DNA of 64,000 bases from Phaseolus vulgaris (taxonomy: Eukaryota; Streptophyta; Magnoliopsida; Fabales; Fabaceae), in contig NC_023754.2 in the NCBI RefSeq assembly GCF_000499845.2, positions 23,284,611 to 23,348,610 on the forward strand, in the 5' to 3' direction. Shown here in pieces: positions 1-11,900 of the stretch. A program made the translations under genes and the position numbers. Within the stretch, counting starts at the first letter, position 1. The number at the start of each line of letters is the position of its first letter. The notes below the pieces were generated by a model. That model made no database searches. It saw only the letters and a list, made by a program, of their open reading frames with translations, and was not told where the DNA came from.

Positions 1-1067
1 TTTTTCGATAAAAAGAATATAGTAACACATTATCTGAACCTTAATTAGGTTATTATTATTTTTACAGTCTTTTAATTGAAACATATTTTTCTAAAGTTTT
101 TCAAATTATATTTTCATCAAAATAATAAAGTCTCGGTCCCTTTTTCCACAATAGCCAACCAGAAAATATTTTTTATTTAAAATAAATTAATATTTAAGTT
201 ACAGAAAGAAAATGAGCAATTAAAAATATAGGAGATGCCAATTCCACACAAAAATTAATATTTCACATCAAAACACATTCACACATTTATACTGAAGACG
301 TGCCTTTTAAAACTTAGAATATTATAAAACATCAAGATTTTACTAATCATTAACAAAAAATGGAAAAAATGTCACTAGAAAATATTATAATAAAAGTAAT
401 ATCCAGTTTAATATTTTTAATATTATGAAAATAGTATCATGATTCAAAAAAGTGAAAAAAAAATCAATATTCCTTCATGGTTTCTATACTTGGCCACATA
501 TAAAATAAAATAAAGACATGAATAATGATCAAATCAATACTAAGATTCAAAAAATATATTTTTTGTGAGTAATTCAAATAATTTTTTTATCAACCAAAAA
601 AAATATAATAATGAAATACCTGGAATAGTTGAACTCATATACAATTAAAGTTTTACAATAACTAAAGTATCATCAGAATGACAAAAATATTTAAAAAATA
701 ATGGACTTTACATAGGAATACATGTTCATCATAAAGAAAATGATCTCTAATTATTTTATAAAAAATATTTATGAATTTTAAAATATTTATCTCTCTTTAA
801 AATAATTAAAAAATAACTATGTCAGATATTTATTTTATTTAAAACGCCAGTGGCGGAGCTTAAAATCTAGTTTGTAGGGTTCAAAATAAATAAATAATTA
901 TATGTAATTAAAATTAAAATTAAAATTAATTTGAATGTTTTATTTTGAATATTTAATCATATTTTTTTAGATATTAGTTTTACTCTTGAATATTTTTTTA
1001 TATTCAATTTTTTCTTTACTTTATTCATGCCGTTAATTACTTTCATTTCAAGACTTGTATATATATT

Positions 1068-1454
1068 TATTCATTATTAAATATAAATTTAGAAAAATTA
1101 GTTATAACTATTGTTGTGAAACAGTTGTTTAGGAAATAAACAGAAGTAAAGTCCGATAAGTAAAACTCAAAGTCAAGTTCATTAAAGAATGTTAAAAGAA
1201 GCTTTAATTTGATCTCAAATTATAATTATTATTAATAAATAGTATAATTATTAATATTAATATTTTTCATATATTTAATATTATTTATATTATTATTACT
1301 ATTCAAATTAATAAAATTATTAATTATTATAATAATGTTATTAAATATTATTAATATTTTATTAAATATCTTTCTTCATTATTAAACATAAATTTACAAA
1401 AAATTGTTATTACTAATTTTATGAAAAGTTATTTGGGAAATAAACAGAAGTAAA
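1068..1454. repeat. Pair of ~80-base direct repeats
   Basis: Positions about 1068-1152 and 1375-1454 are similar. Both begin TCATTATTAAA and end AAATAAACAGAAGTAAAG, with a few substitutions between. About 220 bases of AT-rich sequence separate them. This may be a local duplication or two ends of a small degraded element. No target duplication was identified. Confidence 0.5.
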
Positions 1455-1469
1455 GTTTTCTAGAAAATT

Positions 1470-1607
1470 ATTATTAATACTTTATTAAATATTATTAATA
1501 CTTTATCAAATATTATTAATACTTTATCAAATATTATTAATAGTTTATCAAATATTACTAATATTTTATCAAATATTACTAATATTTTATTAAATATTAC
1601 TAATATT
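1470..1607. repeat. 21-base AT minisatellite
   Basis: Six consecutive 21-base units of the type ATTATTAATACTTTATCAAAT run from 1470 to 1595, followed by a partial seventh. The first units are nearly identical and the later ones drift (ATTACTAATATT instead of ATTATTAATACT). This is a simple tandem array without coding potential. Confidence 0.85.
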
Positions 1608-2459
1608 ATTAAATTAGTATTACTAAATATTATAATATTGTTAAATATTGTAAATATTATAAATAATGTTATATTATTAATTTAGATATTTATAGATAAT
1701 AGATAGTTGATAGATAATAAAGATCAGTAAATAATAGAGATTTATAAGTAATAGTTTATAGATAATGTTAGGTAAAGTTGAATTTACGTATAAACATATA
1801 TAAACTGTGGGTAAAAATTCATACTTAATTTTTAATAGATTTCAATTATAAGGATTGTGTTAGAAATATATTAGATAATGTCCTGTAAACATTTTTTATA
1901 GTAAAATATGTAAGTAGTATCAAACAAAAACATAAATATTTTTAATTGGATATAGAAATAGAAATAAATTTTGTGTAGAAGGGCAAGACCCCCTTAATTA
2001 GTCAATACTAAGATCTGTTCCTATGGAATTTATTTTGATGAAAACAAAGCTTTAAATAATGGATTGTAAAATATTTGTATGATTTTTTTAATTTATAATA
2101 TTAGGATTTGTTGAATTGTTGCAGTTGATACTTCTCGAGATATAAAATTCAGAGAGGTGCTGATTGGTGATGCTCTGATAGTGGGCGCTGCAGCAGATTT
2201 TCTGCTCTGCAATTTGTCTGTTGCTTGCTGATGACCTGCTATCTTCTGCTGCTCTGCCACTACTCTCCATTTTTGACAATGAATTAATGTAAAAGTTAAA
2301 ATCATAAAAATATAATTGGATGTCAAAATTGTGACTTTTATTACTCAAAATATGCAGTCATTTTCAGGATGCTTATAAATCCAATACAAATCATCATGCT
2401 CAATGGACTCACCACAAATCCTTTTCTTTGTTTATCAAACAACATTCGGAAAACCAGAA

Positions 2460-4086
2460 ATGGGAGTCATTTCTCCTCACAGAATACAACCATCGATGTT
2501 ACTCATCCTTGTGTTGCTTTCTATATTTACATTTTCAGCTTCAGCTGCAACTTCAGCAGACAACACTTTTCTTCATTGCCTTGTAAACCATTCAGAGTCC
2601 TCTCACCCCATAGCTTCAGCAGTTTTTACTGCAAACAACGACTCATTCTCTTCAGTGTTGCAAGCCCAAATAAAAAACCTTCGTCAACACCTCCACAACC
2701 CCGAAGCCATTCCTTATAGTAACTGCATTGCATGTATCCCATGTACAAGCATCCATTATATGTGCCCAAAAGCACAACTTGTTGATGAAAATCCGTAGTG
2801 GTGGCCATGACTATGAAGGGGCGTCTTACGTGACTTCAACTCCATTCTTCGTCCTTGACATGTTTCAACTCCGATCCATTGAGGTTGACATAGACACTGA
2901 GACCGCTTGGGTTCAAGCGGGTGCAACACTTGGAGAAGTCTATTACAGAATTGCCGAGAAGAGTAAAACTCATGGTTTCCCAGCAGGGGTTTGTCCCACT
3001 GTTGGAGTGGGAGGTCACATAAGTGGTGGTGGCTATGGCAATATGATGAGAAAATATGGTCTCACAGTTGATAATGTTATTGATGCACAAATGGTTGATG
3101 TTCAAGGTAGATTGCTGGATAGAAAATCCATGGGTGAAGATCTGTTTTGGGCCATCACAGGTGGTGGTGGATCTAGTTTTGGCGTGATCATTTCCTACAA
3201 AATAAAGCTAGTTCGAGTTCCTGAAACAATCACGGTTTTTAGAGTTACAAAGACTCTCGAGCAAAATGCCATCGATATAGCTTATAAATGGCAGCAAGTA
3301 GCACCAGCTATTGACAACGACCTTTTCATTAGGTTTATCTTGGACGTTGTAAACAGTACAACAAATGTGACAAAGACTGGAAGAGCTACTTTCGTAGCTC
3401 TATTCCTTGGTGACTCCAAAAGCCTTGTTTCTCTCATGAATGAGAAGTTCCCCGAACTGGGTTTGAAGCAATCTGACTGCATCGAAACAAGTTGGCTTCG
3501 TTCCGTGGTATTTTTTGCAGACATCAACATTACAGAACCTGTTGAGATTTTGCTTGACAGACAACCACAGCCACTCATATACTTGAAAAGGAAATCTGAT
3601 TATGTAGAGAAACCAATTTCCAAAGAGGGGTTGGAAGGGATATGGAAGAAGATGATTGAGTTGGAGAATGCAGTGGTATTACATTTCAATCCTTATGGTG
3701 GAAGAATGGCTGAGATTCCTTCAACAGCAACACCTTTCCCTCATCGAGCTGGGAACTTATGGAAGGTCCAATACCAAGCAAATTGGAATGAGGCAGGGAA
3801 AGAGGTAGCTGATCACTACATAAACATGTCAAGAATACTTCACAACTACATGACTCCTTTTGTCTCCAAGAACCCAAGAGGGGCTTTCTTCAATTACAAG
3901 GACTTTGACTTAGGAATTAACCACAAAGGTAATAACAGCTACACTGAAGGGAGAGTTTATGGAGTGGAGTATTTCAAGAATAACTTCGATAGGTTGGTTG
4001 AAATAAAAACCAAGGTTGATCCTCTTAATTTCTTCTGGAATGAACAAAGCATTCCTCTGCTGCGAAACCTGGAAGAGTTAGAATAA
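2460..4086 (+). pseudogene. BBE-like FAD oxidase, frameshifted copy
   Basis: A berberine-bridge-enzyme-like oxidase gene, intronless, whose reading frame is broken once. The first part (2460 to about 2683) gives a signal peptide and the start of the FAD domain. Next to the paralogues at 7051 and 15879, two bases (TT) are missing after position 2684, so the start frame ends at a stop at 2796-2798. The rest continues in another frame to a stop at 4084-4086. Without the shift the protein would be about 542 residues, the family length. The FAD-linking motifs are intact: GGHDYEG (histidine) and GVCPTVG (cysteine, with Val three residues on), as are NPYGGRM and the end motif NEQSIP. No internal ATG restores a signal peptide, so I treat it as a recent pseudogene. 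A sequencing error is the alternative. Confidence 0.85.
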
Positions 4087-7050
4087 TGGTGAATCAGATT
4101 ATTGTTGAATAATAATATTTTGTTACAAGTGTTAATGGAGAATAAATGGTTATGGAGAGTTTATATTAAGAGTATTCAATGGTAGTTGTAACTTTTTATG
4201 CCTGTAACTCTTTATATATGTAACAATAAGAAAATATAGGCAAGAAAAAATATAGAAAGAAATACAATAAATAAAAAGGAGATTAATCTAATCCCTCTAA
4301 TTACTTTCTCTTTTTCTCTTGTTCTAGCAAATTTTGTAACTCTAAAATACTACCAAAAAAGTAGTACCAGAGTTGTAGACCCTTAACTAAAAATTCAAAA
4401 GTAAAAAATTGGTCAGCACAAACAATACTTCAACAACCAACACTACTATTTATAGTAATGTTCAAATTAAAGATGAAAATTATTATTTTTGGCTATAAAA
4501 ATGGAAACTTTGTTTACCATTTTGAATATCTCAAGTTCATACAAATGGAATGTACAAGTGTAAATACATATTAGTTAAAAGAAAGACAATCTCAAATGTT
4601 GAAATTGTGAGGATGATTCAAAGAGGAGTCTTTCAATTATATTATTAAGAATCATGAAGAAAAAACAATCAGGATAATGAGATTTAAACTAATTTAAAAA
4701 TCAAAAATTGTTTTAGTTTTTAAAATAGTATCTAATTTAGTTACCCTAACAACTAATTATTTTTTCAAATTGATTTTTATTTTATGATTTTTTTATATTT
4801 TTATAGTAAAAAAAAAAACTTTTGTTAAGATAATTCTTCATTTGTCTCAAAATTTAAATTATCTCAAAATTTAAATTAAATAATAAAAAATATATTAAAG
4901 TGTAAGAGCAAAACAATAAGATAAAATGATTCATGATACTCTTTATCTATCATTATTAGACAAAAAAAGTTGTTTAAAATTAAAGAACTTTTGAATTTTG
5001 AGTATTAAATTTTTTTGAAACATAATGATTATTCTAGGTATTAGAATTTTTGAACATTAGAAAAAAATTATAACAACTGCTTTACAACCGAATCCAACAC
5101 CTTAAAATAAGACTCCAAGTACATCAAGTTCCTTACTCTCCACAAGTTCTTCAAGCTCAACTAAAAAAAATCTAAAAAATTTAATAATATTTATAAGAGA
5201 TACAATTATTTTGTTACGAGACTAAAATATTTTTTTTACAGAAAGATTGTGCAAGAAGAAATTGACAGAAATGTTTCGGAGAATAAGAGAAGTTTTAGAG
5301 ATTAAAAAAATAACACATTAAGGGAGAATGTTAAATAATATATTTTTTATAAATATTTTATGGTCATTGAATACTTATTAAAGATTTATTACAGGTAGTT
5401 ACTACTATTATGTCACTTTTTATATTTGTAATGGTTAAAAAACTTTGTTATAAAATTTTAAGAGTTCTTTTTAATTTATAAAATACATATAAATGATGGA
5501 AGAAAAAATATAAAAATAAATAATCTAAAAAAAATAGTTCAATCCTTTAATTATGTTCCTCTTGTAGTTTGTTGGTTATTACTATGTGGATTGGTAATAA
5601 ATATAGCTAAATGTTATTATGTTATGATATTTTTAAATAAAATGCGGGAAAAGATTTAATGATGGTAAATAAATATTGTAAATGGTTGAATTTTTTAAAA
5701 TAAAGTATCAGATTTATCGACGGATTTTTACCCATGACTCTAAATACGGTGGTAAATTTAGTATTATCTACTAATATTATTTATAAGTTTGAATTCGTAG
5801 ATAAATTTAAAATTACTTCTACAAAATATTATTCACGAATATGAATTTGTAGATAAATTCAATATTACCTATAGAGTATTATCAATGACTCTCTATCCGT
5901 AGATAAATTTTACATTATACATAAAACTATATTCGTAAATAAATTCAATATTATTATTAATACAAATATTTGTGTTAACAATATTATTAATATTAGGAAT
6001 ATAAATAATATTAATTATAATAATTATGTACATAATATGGTAAATAAGAATATTAATAGTATTAAAGATATTGATAATAATAATATTAAAAGTATTGATA
6101 ATAAATAATAATACTAATATTATTAATAATACTAATATTATTAATAATATTAGTATTAATAATAATATTTATTTGTGGAGTCAAATTTGTTATTTATGAA
6201 TTTTTCCGTAAATAAATAAAAATATAATTCATATTGATTTTATTGCACTACATACTTATCAACTTTAATAGTGTTGACAAAACCAATAAAAGATAGAGAT
6301 ATAGGCGCAGTAGTGTAGTGTGTTAATGTACCTAAAATTTGAATTTAGATTTTTTAAGTTAGATAAATGCAAAGAGGTATATTTAAATTTGCTTCTACTT
6401 TAGTCAACTCTATTTAAAGTCTCTTTAATTAATACATAATATAATATAAGCTAATTCAAGTCCATTGTATACAAACTCTGATGTGGGCAATCCTTATTTT
6501 TCATAAAACTTAGTAAACTTCAAATTTACAAAACCATATCAATAGCCTTTCATTTTGACAAAAATACAAGTATAGTCATCATATAATTTAACAAAAACCA
6601 TCTCAAAATTAATTGTAAGATTTTTTGAATCAAACAGTCCCTTTTCGTTTTCTTGCAAAATCACAACTTCATTAATTACACAAACTCATAAAAGTTTGCT
6701 TTTTAAAAGTAAGACAAATTGTCAAGAAAGGATAACCAAGACCAACATCTTAGCTATTATTTTATAAATACTTTTAATAAAAGCGACGAAACTGTGAGTA
6801 GAGTGGGGGTGATGGTGGGCTTTCTTAATCTCTCAATTTCTCTTTCTAAGTGGCATTTGAGTTTATTTAATGTTTTGAATGTTAATGTATATTTTTCTAA
6901 ATAAAAATTGCATATGAAGGTCAAAATAAACCACTACCATGTTTCACATTTCTTGGTGGATCCTTATAAAATTCCATAAATGTGCCAAATATACTCACTG
7001 AAAATCTTCTTTTATTTGTTATTCCAAGACCATCGTTAAGATACTCATAC
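4087..7050. other. Intergenic, AT-rich, transposon debris
   Basis: There is no gene here. The 3' flank of the first BBE-like copy is followed by AT-rich sequence. A stretch at 5705-6318 looks like transposon subterminal repeats and is listed separately. A short open frame at 6719-6904 has no recognisable product. The last 100 bases, including a TATAAAA at about 6964, probably hold the promoter and leader of the next BBE-like gene. Confidence 0.6.
5705..6318. repeat. CACTA-like subterminal repeat region
   Basis: A degenerate motif of roughly 60 bases recurs between about 5705 and 5960: TTCGTAGATAAATTCAATATTA-type words, beginning near ATCGACGGATTTTTACC. The stretch ends near GGCGCAGTAGTGTAGTG at about 6303-6319. 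Its last five bases, TAGTG, are what a right end of a CACTA element would show. No left end or transposase was found, so this is at best a remnant. Confidence 0.3.
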
Positions 7051-8673
7051 ATGGGAGCTCTTTCTCTGCATAGAATACAATTATCAATATTTCCAATTTT
7101 TGTGTTTCTTTCTCTTGTTTGGTCCTCTTCTTTTGCAAATTCACTACATGACAATTTTCTTGGTTGCCTTGTAAACCATTCAGAGCCCTCTCATCCCATA
7201 ACCTCAGCAATTTTTACACCAAACAACACCTCATTCTCCTCAGTGTTGCAGGCCTACATCAGAAACCTTTGTTTCAACACCTCCACAACCCGGAAGCCAT
7301 TCCTTATAGTCACCCCATTTCATGTTTCCCATGTGCAAGCAGTTGTTCTTTGTGCCAAAAAACACAACTTGCTCATAAAAATCCGTAGTGGTGGCCATGA
7401 CTATGAAGGGTTATCTTATGTGGCTTCAAAGCCATTCTTCATCCTTGACATGTTCCATCTCCGATCCATTAGGGTTGAGATTGACACTGAGACCGCTTGG
7501 GTTGAAGCTGGTGCAACGCTTGGTGAAGTTTACTATAGAATTGGTGAGAAGAGTAAAATTCATGGTTTCCCAGGAGGGGTTTGTCCCACTGTTGGGGTAG
7601 GAGGCCACGTAAGTGGTGGGGGCTATGGCAATATGATGAGAAAATACGGTCTTACAGTGGATAATGTTGTTGATGCACAAATGGTTGATGTTCAAGGTAG
7701 ATTGCTTGATAGAAAATCCATGGGTGAAGATCTCTTTTGGGCCATCACAGGTGGTGGAGGATCTAGCTTTGGTGTAGCCCTTGCCTATAAAATAAAGCTA
7801 TTAGTTCGAGTTCCTGAAATAGTCACTGTTTTCAGAGTTCGGAGGACCTTGGAGCAAAACGCTACTGATATAGTTTATAACTGGCAGCATGTTGCACCAA
7901 CTATAGACAACCACCTTTTCCTTAGACTTACGTTGAACGTTGTAAACGGTACACAAAATGGAACAAAGACTATAAGAGCAACCTTCATAGCTTTATTCCT
8001 TGGTGACTCCAAAAGCCTTGTTTCTCTCTTGAATAAGTTTCCCCAATTGGGTTTGAAGCAATCTGACTGCATCGAAACAAGTTGGCTTCGTTCGGTGCTG
8101 TTTTGGACAAACATTAACATTACAACACCTGTTGAGATTTTGCTTGATAGACAACCACAGTCACCTGTGAACTACTTGAAAAGAAAATCTGACTATGTGC
8201 AGAAACCAATTTCCAAAGAGGGTTTTGAAGGGATTTGGAAGAAGATGATTGAGTTGGAGAATATAGCGTTTCAATTCAATCCTTACGGTGGAAGAATGGC
8301 TGAAATTCCATCAACAGCAACTCCTTTCCCTCATCGAAGAGGGAACCTGTGGAAGGTTCAATACCAAACAAATTGGAATCAAGCAGGGAAAGAGGTAGCA
8401 GATCACAACATAAACTTGACAAGAATACTTCACAAGTACATGACTCCTTTTGTCTCCAAGAATCCAAGAGGGGCTTTCTTCAATTATAGGGACTTTGACT
8501 TAGGAATTAGCCACAATGATAAGAACAACTATGCAGAAGGAAGAGTTTACGGAGAGCAATATTTCAAGAATAACTTCAACAGGTTGGTTCAAATAAAAAC
8601 AAAGATTGATCCTCATAATTTCTTTAGGAACGAACAAAACATCCCTATAATGCCATATCGCAAAGAGCAATAA
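7051..8673 (+). CDS. BBE-like FAD-linked oxidase
   Basis: Intronless gene for a 540-residue berberine-bridge-enzyme-like oxidoreductase. The order is: signal peptide (about residues 1-30), FAD-binding PCMH domain, substrate domain, and the short C-terminal BBE motif (NFFRNEQNIP). His116 in GGHDYEG and Cys178 in GVCPTVG are the expected 8alpha and 6 attachment points of bicovalent FAD. Val181 occupies the oxygen gatekeeper position, which in characterised plant members goes with oxidase rather than dehydrogenase activity. NPYGGRM is present. I chose the ATG at 7051 over the one at 6982 because it matches the start of the copy at 2460 and gives a clean signal peptide. It has one extra Leu in IKLLVRVPE and lacks one residue in LLNKFPQ compared with its paralogues. 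Substrate is unknown: alkaloid, carbohydrate and monolignol oxidases all occur in this family. A copia element begins seven bases after the stop. Confidence 0.92.
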   Translation: MGALSLHRIQLSIFPIFVFLSLVWSSSFANSLHDNFLGCLVNHSEPSHPITSAIFTPNNTSFSSVLQAYIRNLCFNTSTTRKPFLIVTPFHVSHVQAVVLCAKKHNLLIKIRSGGHDYEGLSYVASKPFFILDMFHLRSIRVEIDTETAWVEAGATLGEVYYRIGEKSKIHGFPGGVCPTVGVGGHVSGGGYGNMMRKYGLTVDNVVDAQMVDVQGRLLDRKSMGEDLFWAITGGGGSSFGVALAYKIKLLVRVPEIVTVFRVRRTLEQNATDIVYNWQHVAPTIDNHLFLRLTLNVVNGTQNGTKTIRATFIALFLGDSKSLVSLLNKFPQLGLKQSDCIETSWLRSVLFWTNINITTPVEILLDRQPQSPVNYLKRKSDYVQKPISKEGFEGIWKKMIELENIAFQFNPYGGRMAEIPSTATPFPHRRGNLWKVQYQTNWNQAGKEVADHNINLTRILHKYMTPFVSKNPRGAFFNYRDFDLGISHNDKNNYAEGRVYGEQYFKNNFNRLVQIKTKIDPHNFFRNEQNIPIMPYRKEQ

Positions 8674-8680
8674 TTGGTAG

Positions 8681-8915
8681 TATTACAGTAAATGAAGAGG
8701 ATGAATATTCCTTGCCTGATATGATGTTTTAATGTAGTGTACGTAATCGTAATAAAAAAAAGATTTTGATAAATCCTACTTGTAGGGAAAACTAAATATA
8801 AAATAAACTTTTATTCACCTTGTATATTAAAGAGTAAAATACATGGTGTATATATAAGAGAAAGATTAAGACCTAACTAAAATAGAAAAGGAAAGTTGGG
8901 CCAAAGAAACAAAGC
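8681..8915 (-). repeat. 3' LTR of the copia element
   Basis: This 235-base copy matches 13364-13602 from TATTACAGTAAATGAAGA to GAAACAAAGC. It lacks a 10-base insertion (TTATACGTAA-type) that the other LTR carries. Its outer edge is only seven bases beyond the stop codon of the upstream BBE-like gene. The ends are not canonical TG/CA, so the exact borders may be off by a few bases. Confidence 0.85.
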
Positions 8916-11900
8916 TGGGGAGTAGATATTTGTCAGACCCAGCTTGGATTTAAGAGTAGAGAAATGTGCGGAAGCAAGGGGTTTGGTGAATATGTCAGCA
9001 ACTTGCATTGCAGAGGTAATGGGCAGCAGTTTGAGGAGACCAAAGTTAAGTTTTTCACGAACTAGGTGGCAATCAATTTCGATGTGCTTGGTTCGTTCAT
9101 GAAAAACTTGATTGGAAGCTATTTGAAGGGCAGATTTGTTGTCACAATACAGGGTTGCAGGCTGGGAGAGAGGAAGATGTAAATCCTGAAGGAGGTAAGA
9201 CAACCATTGTAGCTCACATGTGGTGGTGGCAAGTGCTCTATATCAGAGCTGCGAGAGATAGTTGACTGCTTTTTTGATTTCCATGATATTAGGGAGTCTC
9301 CTAAGTAGATGGAATATCCAGTTACAGATTTGCGTGTGGTAGGGCATGTTGCCCATTCAGAGTCACTAAAACCACAAAGGTGAAGTGAACTAGTGTGTGA
9401 ACTAGTGTGAGAAAAATATAGTTCTTCACCAGGGGTGCCTTTGGGAGACAGCTTGCTGATGATGAGTTGTGGGTGCAGATATGAATTGGCTTAAATTGTG
9501 GACAGCGAAGGCGATGTCTGGTCGCGTGTTGGTTAAGTAAATTAGACGTCCAATGAGTCTTCTGTACTAGGAAGTGGCATCAACATCGAGAGGTGAGCCT
9601 TGGTCGGGAGAGAGACGGGAGGTGTGAGTCAAGCATGCCAGTTTCTTGAAGGAGATCAAGAGTATACTTGCGTTGACTTAAATGAAGACCAGTACTGTTG
9701 CGAGCAATTTCCAGTCCCAAAAAGTAAGTGAGATTACCTAAATTTTTTATCTTGAAGTGATGGTGAAGGGATGCAGTAATTGTATTGATTTCCTCCGTGT
9801 CATCACCAGTTAAGACAAAGTCATCAACATAAACAAGAATAACAGTGAGTTTATCATTATTATATTTAAGAAAAAGAGAGTGGTCAGCAACAGAGATAGA
9901 GTACTTATTTGATAAAAGAAAAGTAGAAAGTTTTGCGTACCATTGACGACTAGCTTGACGAAGACCATACAAAGACCGTTGAAGCTTGCAGACATGCTGG
10001 GGAGAAGGAAGAGAGAGGCCAGGTGGGGGGTCATGTATACCTCTTCATGGAGATCACTGTGAAGAAAGGCATTATTGACATCAAGTTGTTTTAAAACCCA
10101 ATTTTTGGTAGTGGCAACAGCAAGGAGAAGGCAAACGGTAGTGAGTTTAGCAACAGGTGCAAAAGTGTCTAAGAAATCAAGTCCTTCAACTTGGGTGAAC
10201 CCTTTGGCAACAACTCTAGCTTTGTGGCGCTCAACAGTGCCATCAGAATTATATTTGATTTTATATACCCATTTACAACTAATAGTTTTCTTTCCTGGAG
10301 GGAGAGGGGTAAGTTGCCAAGTATTGTTAGCAGCAAGAGCTTGAAGCTCAACTTGCATGGCAGATTGCCAAGAAGCATGTTTGGAGGCTTCGGTATAGGT
10401 GCGAGGTTCAGGATGAGAATTGATAGAGGAAATAATATTTCTAAAATTAGAAGATAAGGAATTGTAAGACAAGTAATTATGAATAGGATATCTACTACTT
10501 ACAGTGTTGGTTGCTGTGTGGAAATCAGCAAGATAGGCAGGTTGTCGGTGAGGACGAGTTGATCTTCTTGGAAATTGGGGTGAGGTGCTTCCTAGAGGTG
10601 CAGGAGGTGATGATGCTGGTGGAGGTGCAGTGTTGGATGCAGGAGCAGAGACATTATTTGCTGGAAGATCAAAGGATAATAAGGCTGGTGGAGGGGCAGT
10701 ATTGGGTGCAGGAGTAGAGGCACACGGCTCGGCAAGAGATGCAGGAGTAGAGGCACACGGCTCGGCAGGAGGTGCAGTATCAGAAAAAAAATCAAGAGCA
10801 GAATTATATGCGTTAGAAATAGGGAGAGATAAAGTGTTGGGGTCCCTAGGCAAGCCACCATCCAATTTATATGGAAAATGGGTTTCATGAAAGATTACAT
10901 GTCTTGATATCTCTATGCGATGAAACTTTAAATTTAAGACAATATAACCTTTTGTATTTTGCGGGAAACCAAGAAAAATACCTTTGATAGATCTATCATC
11001 TAATTTCTTCCTATGTGCAGTAATGGTACTAGCATAACATAGGCAACCAAACACTTTTAAAAAAGAAATGTCATACGGTTTTCCAAACAATTGTTCATGA
11101 GGAGTGATGTTATTAAGTAATGGAGTAGGAATAGAATTTATTAAGAAAACAACATGATTTACAGCAAATTCCCAAAAAATAGGAAGAAGATTTGCTTGAA
11201 AAAGTAAGGCCCTGGTTACATTTAGTATGTGTTGATGTTTACGTTCCACAATGCCATTTTGTTGTGGTGTTTCTACACAAGATGTTTGATGTATAATTCC
11301 CTTTGAAGCATAAAAACTAGACATAGCAAACTCAACACCATTGTCAGTACGAATCGTTTTGATATTAGTTTGAAAATGATTTTGAACAAAAACAGTGAAG
11401 TTAATGATGTGCGAACGCACTTCAGATTTATTATGCAACAAAATAACCCAAGTATAACGCGAGTAATCATCAACAAAAGTTAAGAAATAACGAAAACCTT
11501 GCATAGAAGTTATGGAACAGGGTCCCCAAATATCAAAGTGTACAAGATCAAAAATAGCAGAGGTAGCAGTAGTACTTAAAGTGAAAGGAAGTTTTCTCTG
11601 TTTTGCACGACTACAAGTGTCACATACATGATGAGTATCAATAGTAATAAAAGAGTATTGTTTACGTAAGACATGTAATCTTTCATGTGAAGGGTGCCCC
11701 AGTCTATAGTGCCACAGTGTTTTGATATTACAATTAATAAGAGGAGCAAAGTTATGTGGTTTAGAGCGACTAGAAGCAGGCAAGGTAGTGACAGGGTACA
11801 AGCCACCAGTGGCTTCAACTGTACCAATCCTCTCTTGGGTGAGATTGTCCTGTATAATGCAGTGAGTTAAAGTGAAAGTTAAAGTGCATTTAAGTTGGTG

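Larger units (their letters stand above)
1..2459. other. AT-rich intergenic region
   Basis: No gene is recognisable here. The stretch is very AT-rich, with stop codons in all frames and only low-complexity TTAATA words. It holds a separated pair of about 80-base direct repeats and a 21-base minisatellite, both listed separately. The last 100 bases resemble the leader of the BBE-like gene at 7051 and probably form the leader of the first BBE-like copy. Confidence 0.7.

Noticed and set aside
1470..1607. CRISPR-like array
   Set aside because: The 21-base units are contiguous with no spacers, and the DNA is plant nuclear.
2460..2800. An intron repairing the first BBE-like copy
   Set aside because: The relatives are intronless here and there is no GT-AG pair that would restore the frame without removing conserved residues.
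2728..4086. Separate 452-residue gene starting at 2728
   Set aside because: The apparent start is a TTG inside the conserved -VSHVQ block; the frame is simply the continuation of the BBE-like copy after its two-base deletion.
10075..10890. + strand frames inside the copia element
   Set aside because: They are shadows of the integrase/reverse-transcriptase coding region on the - strand.
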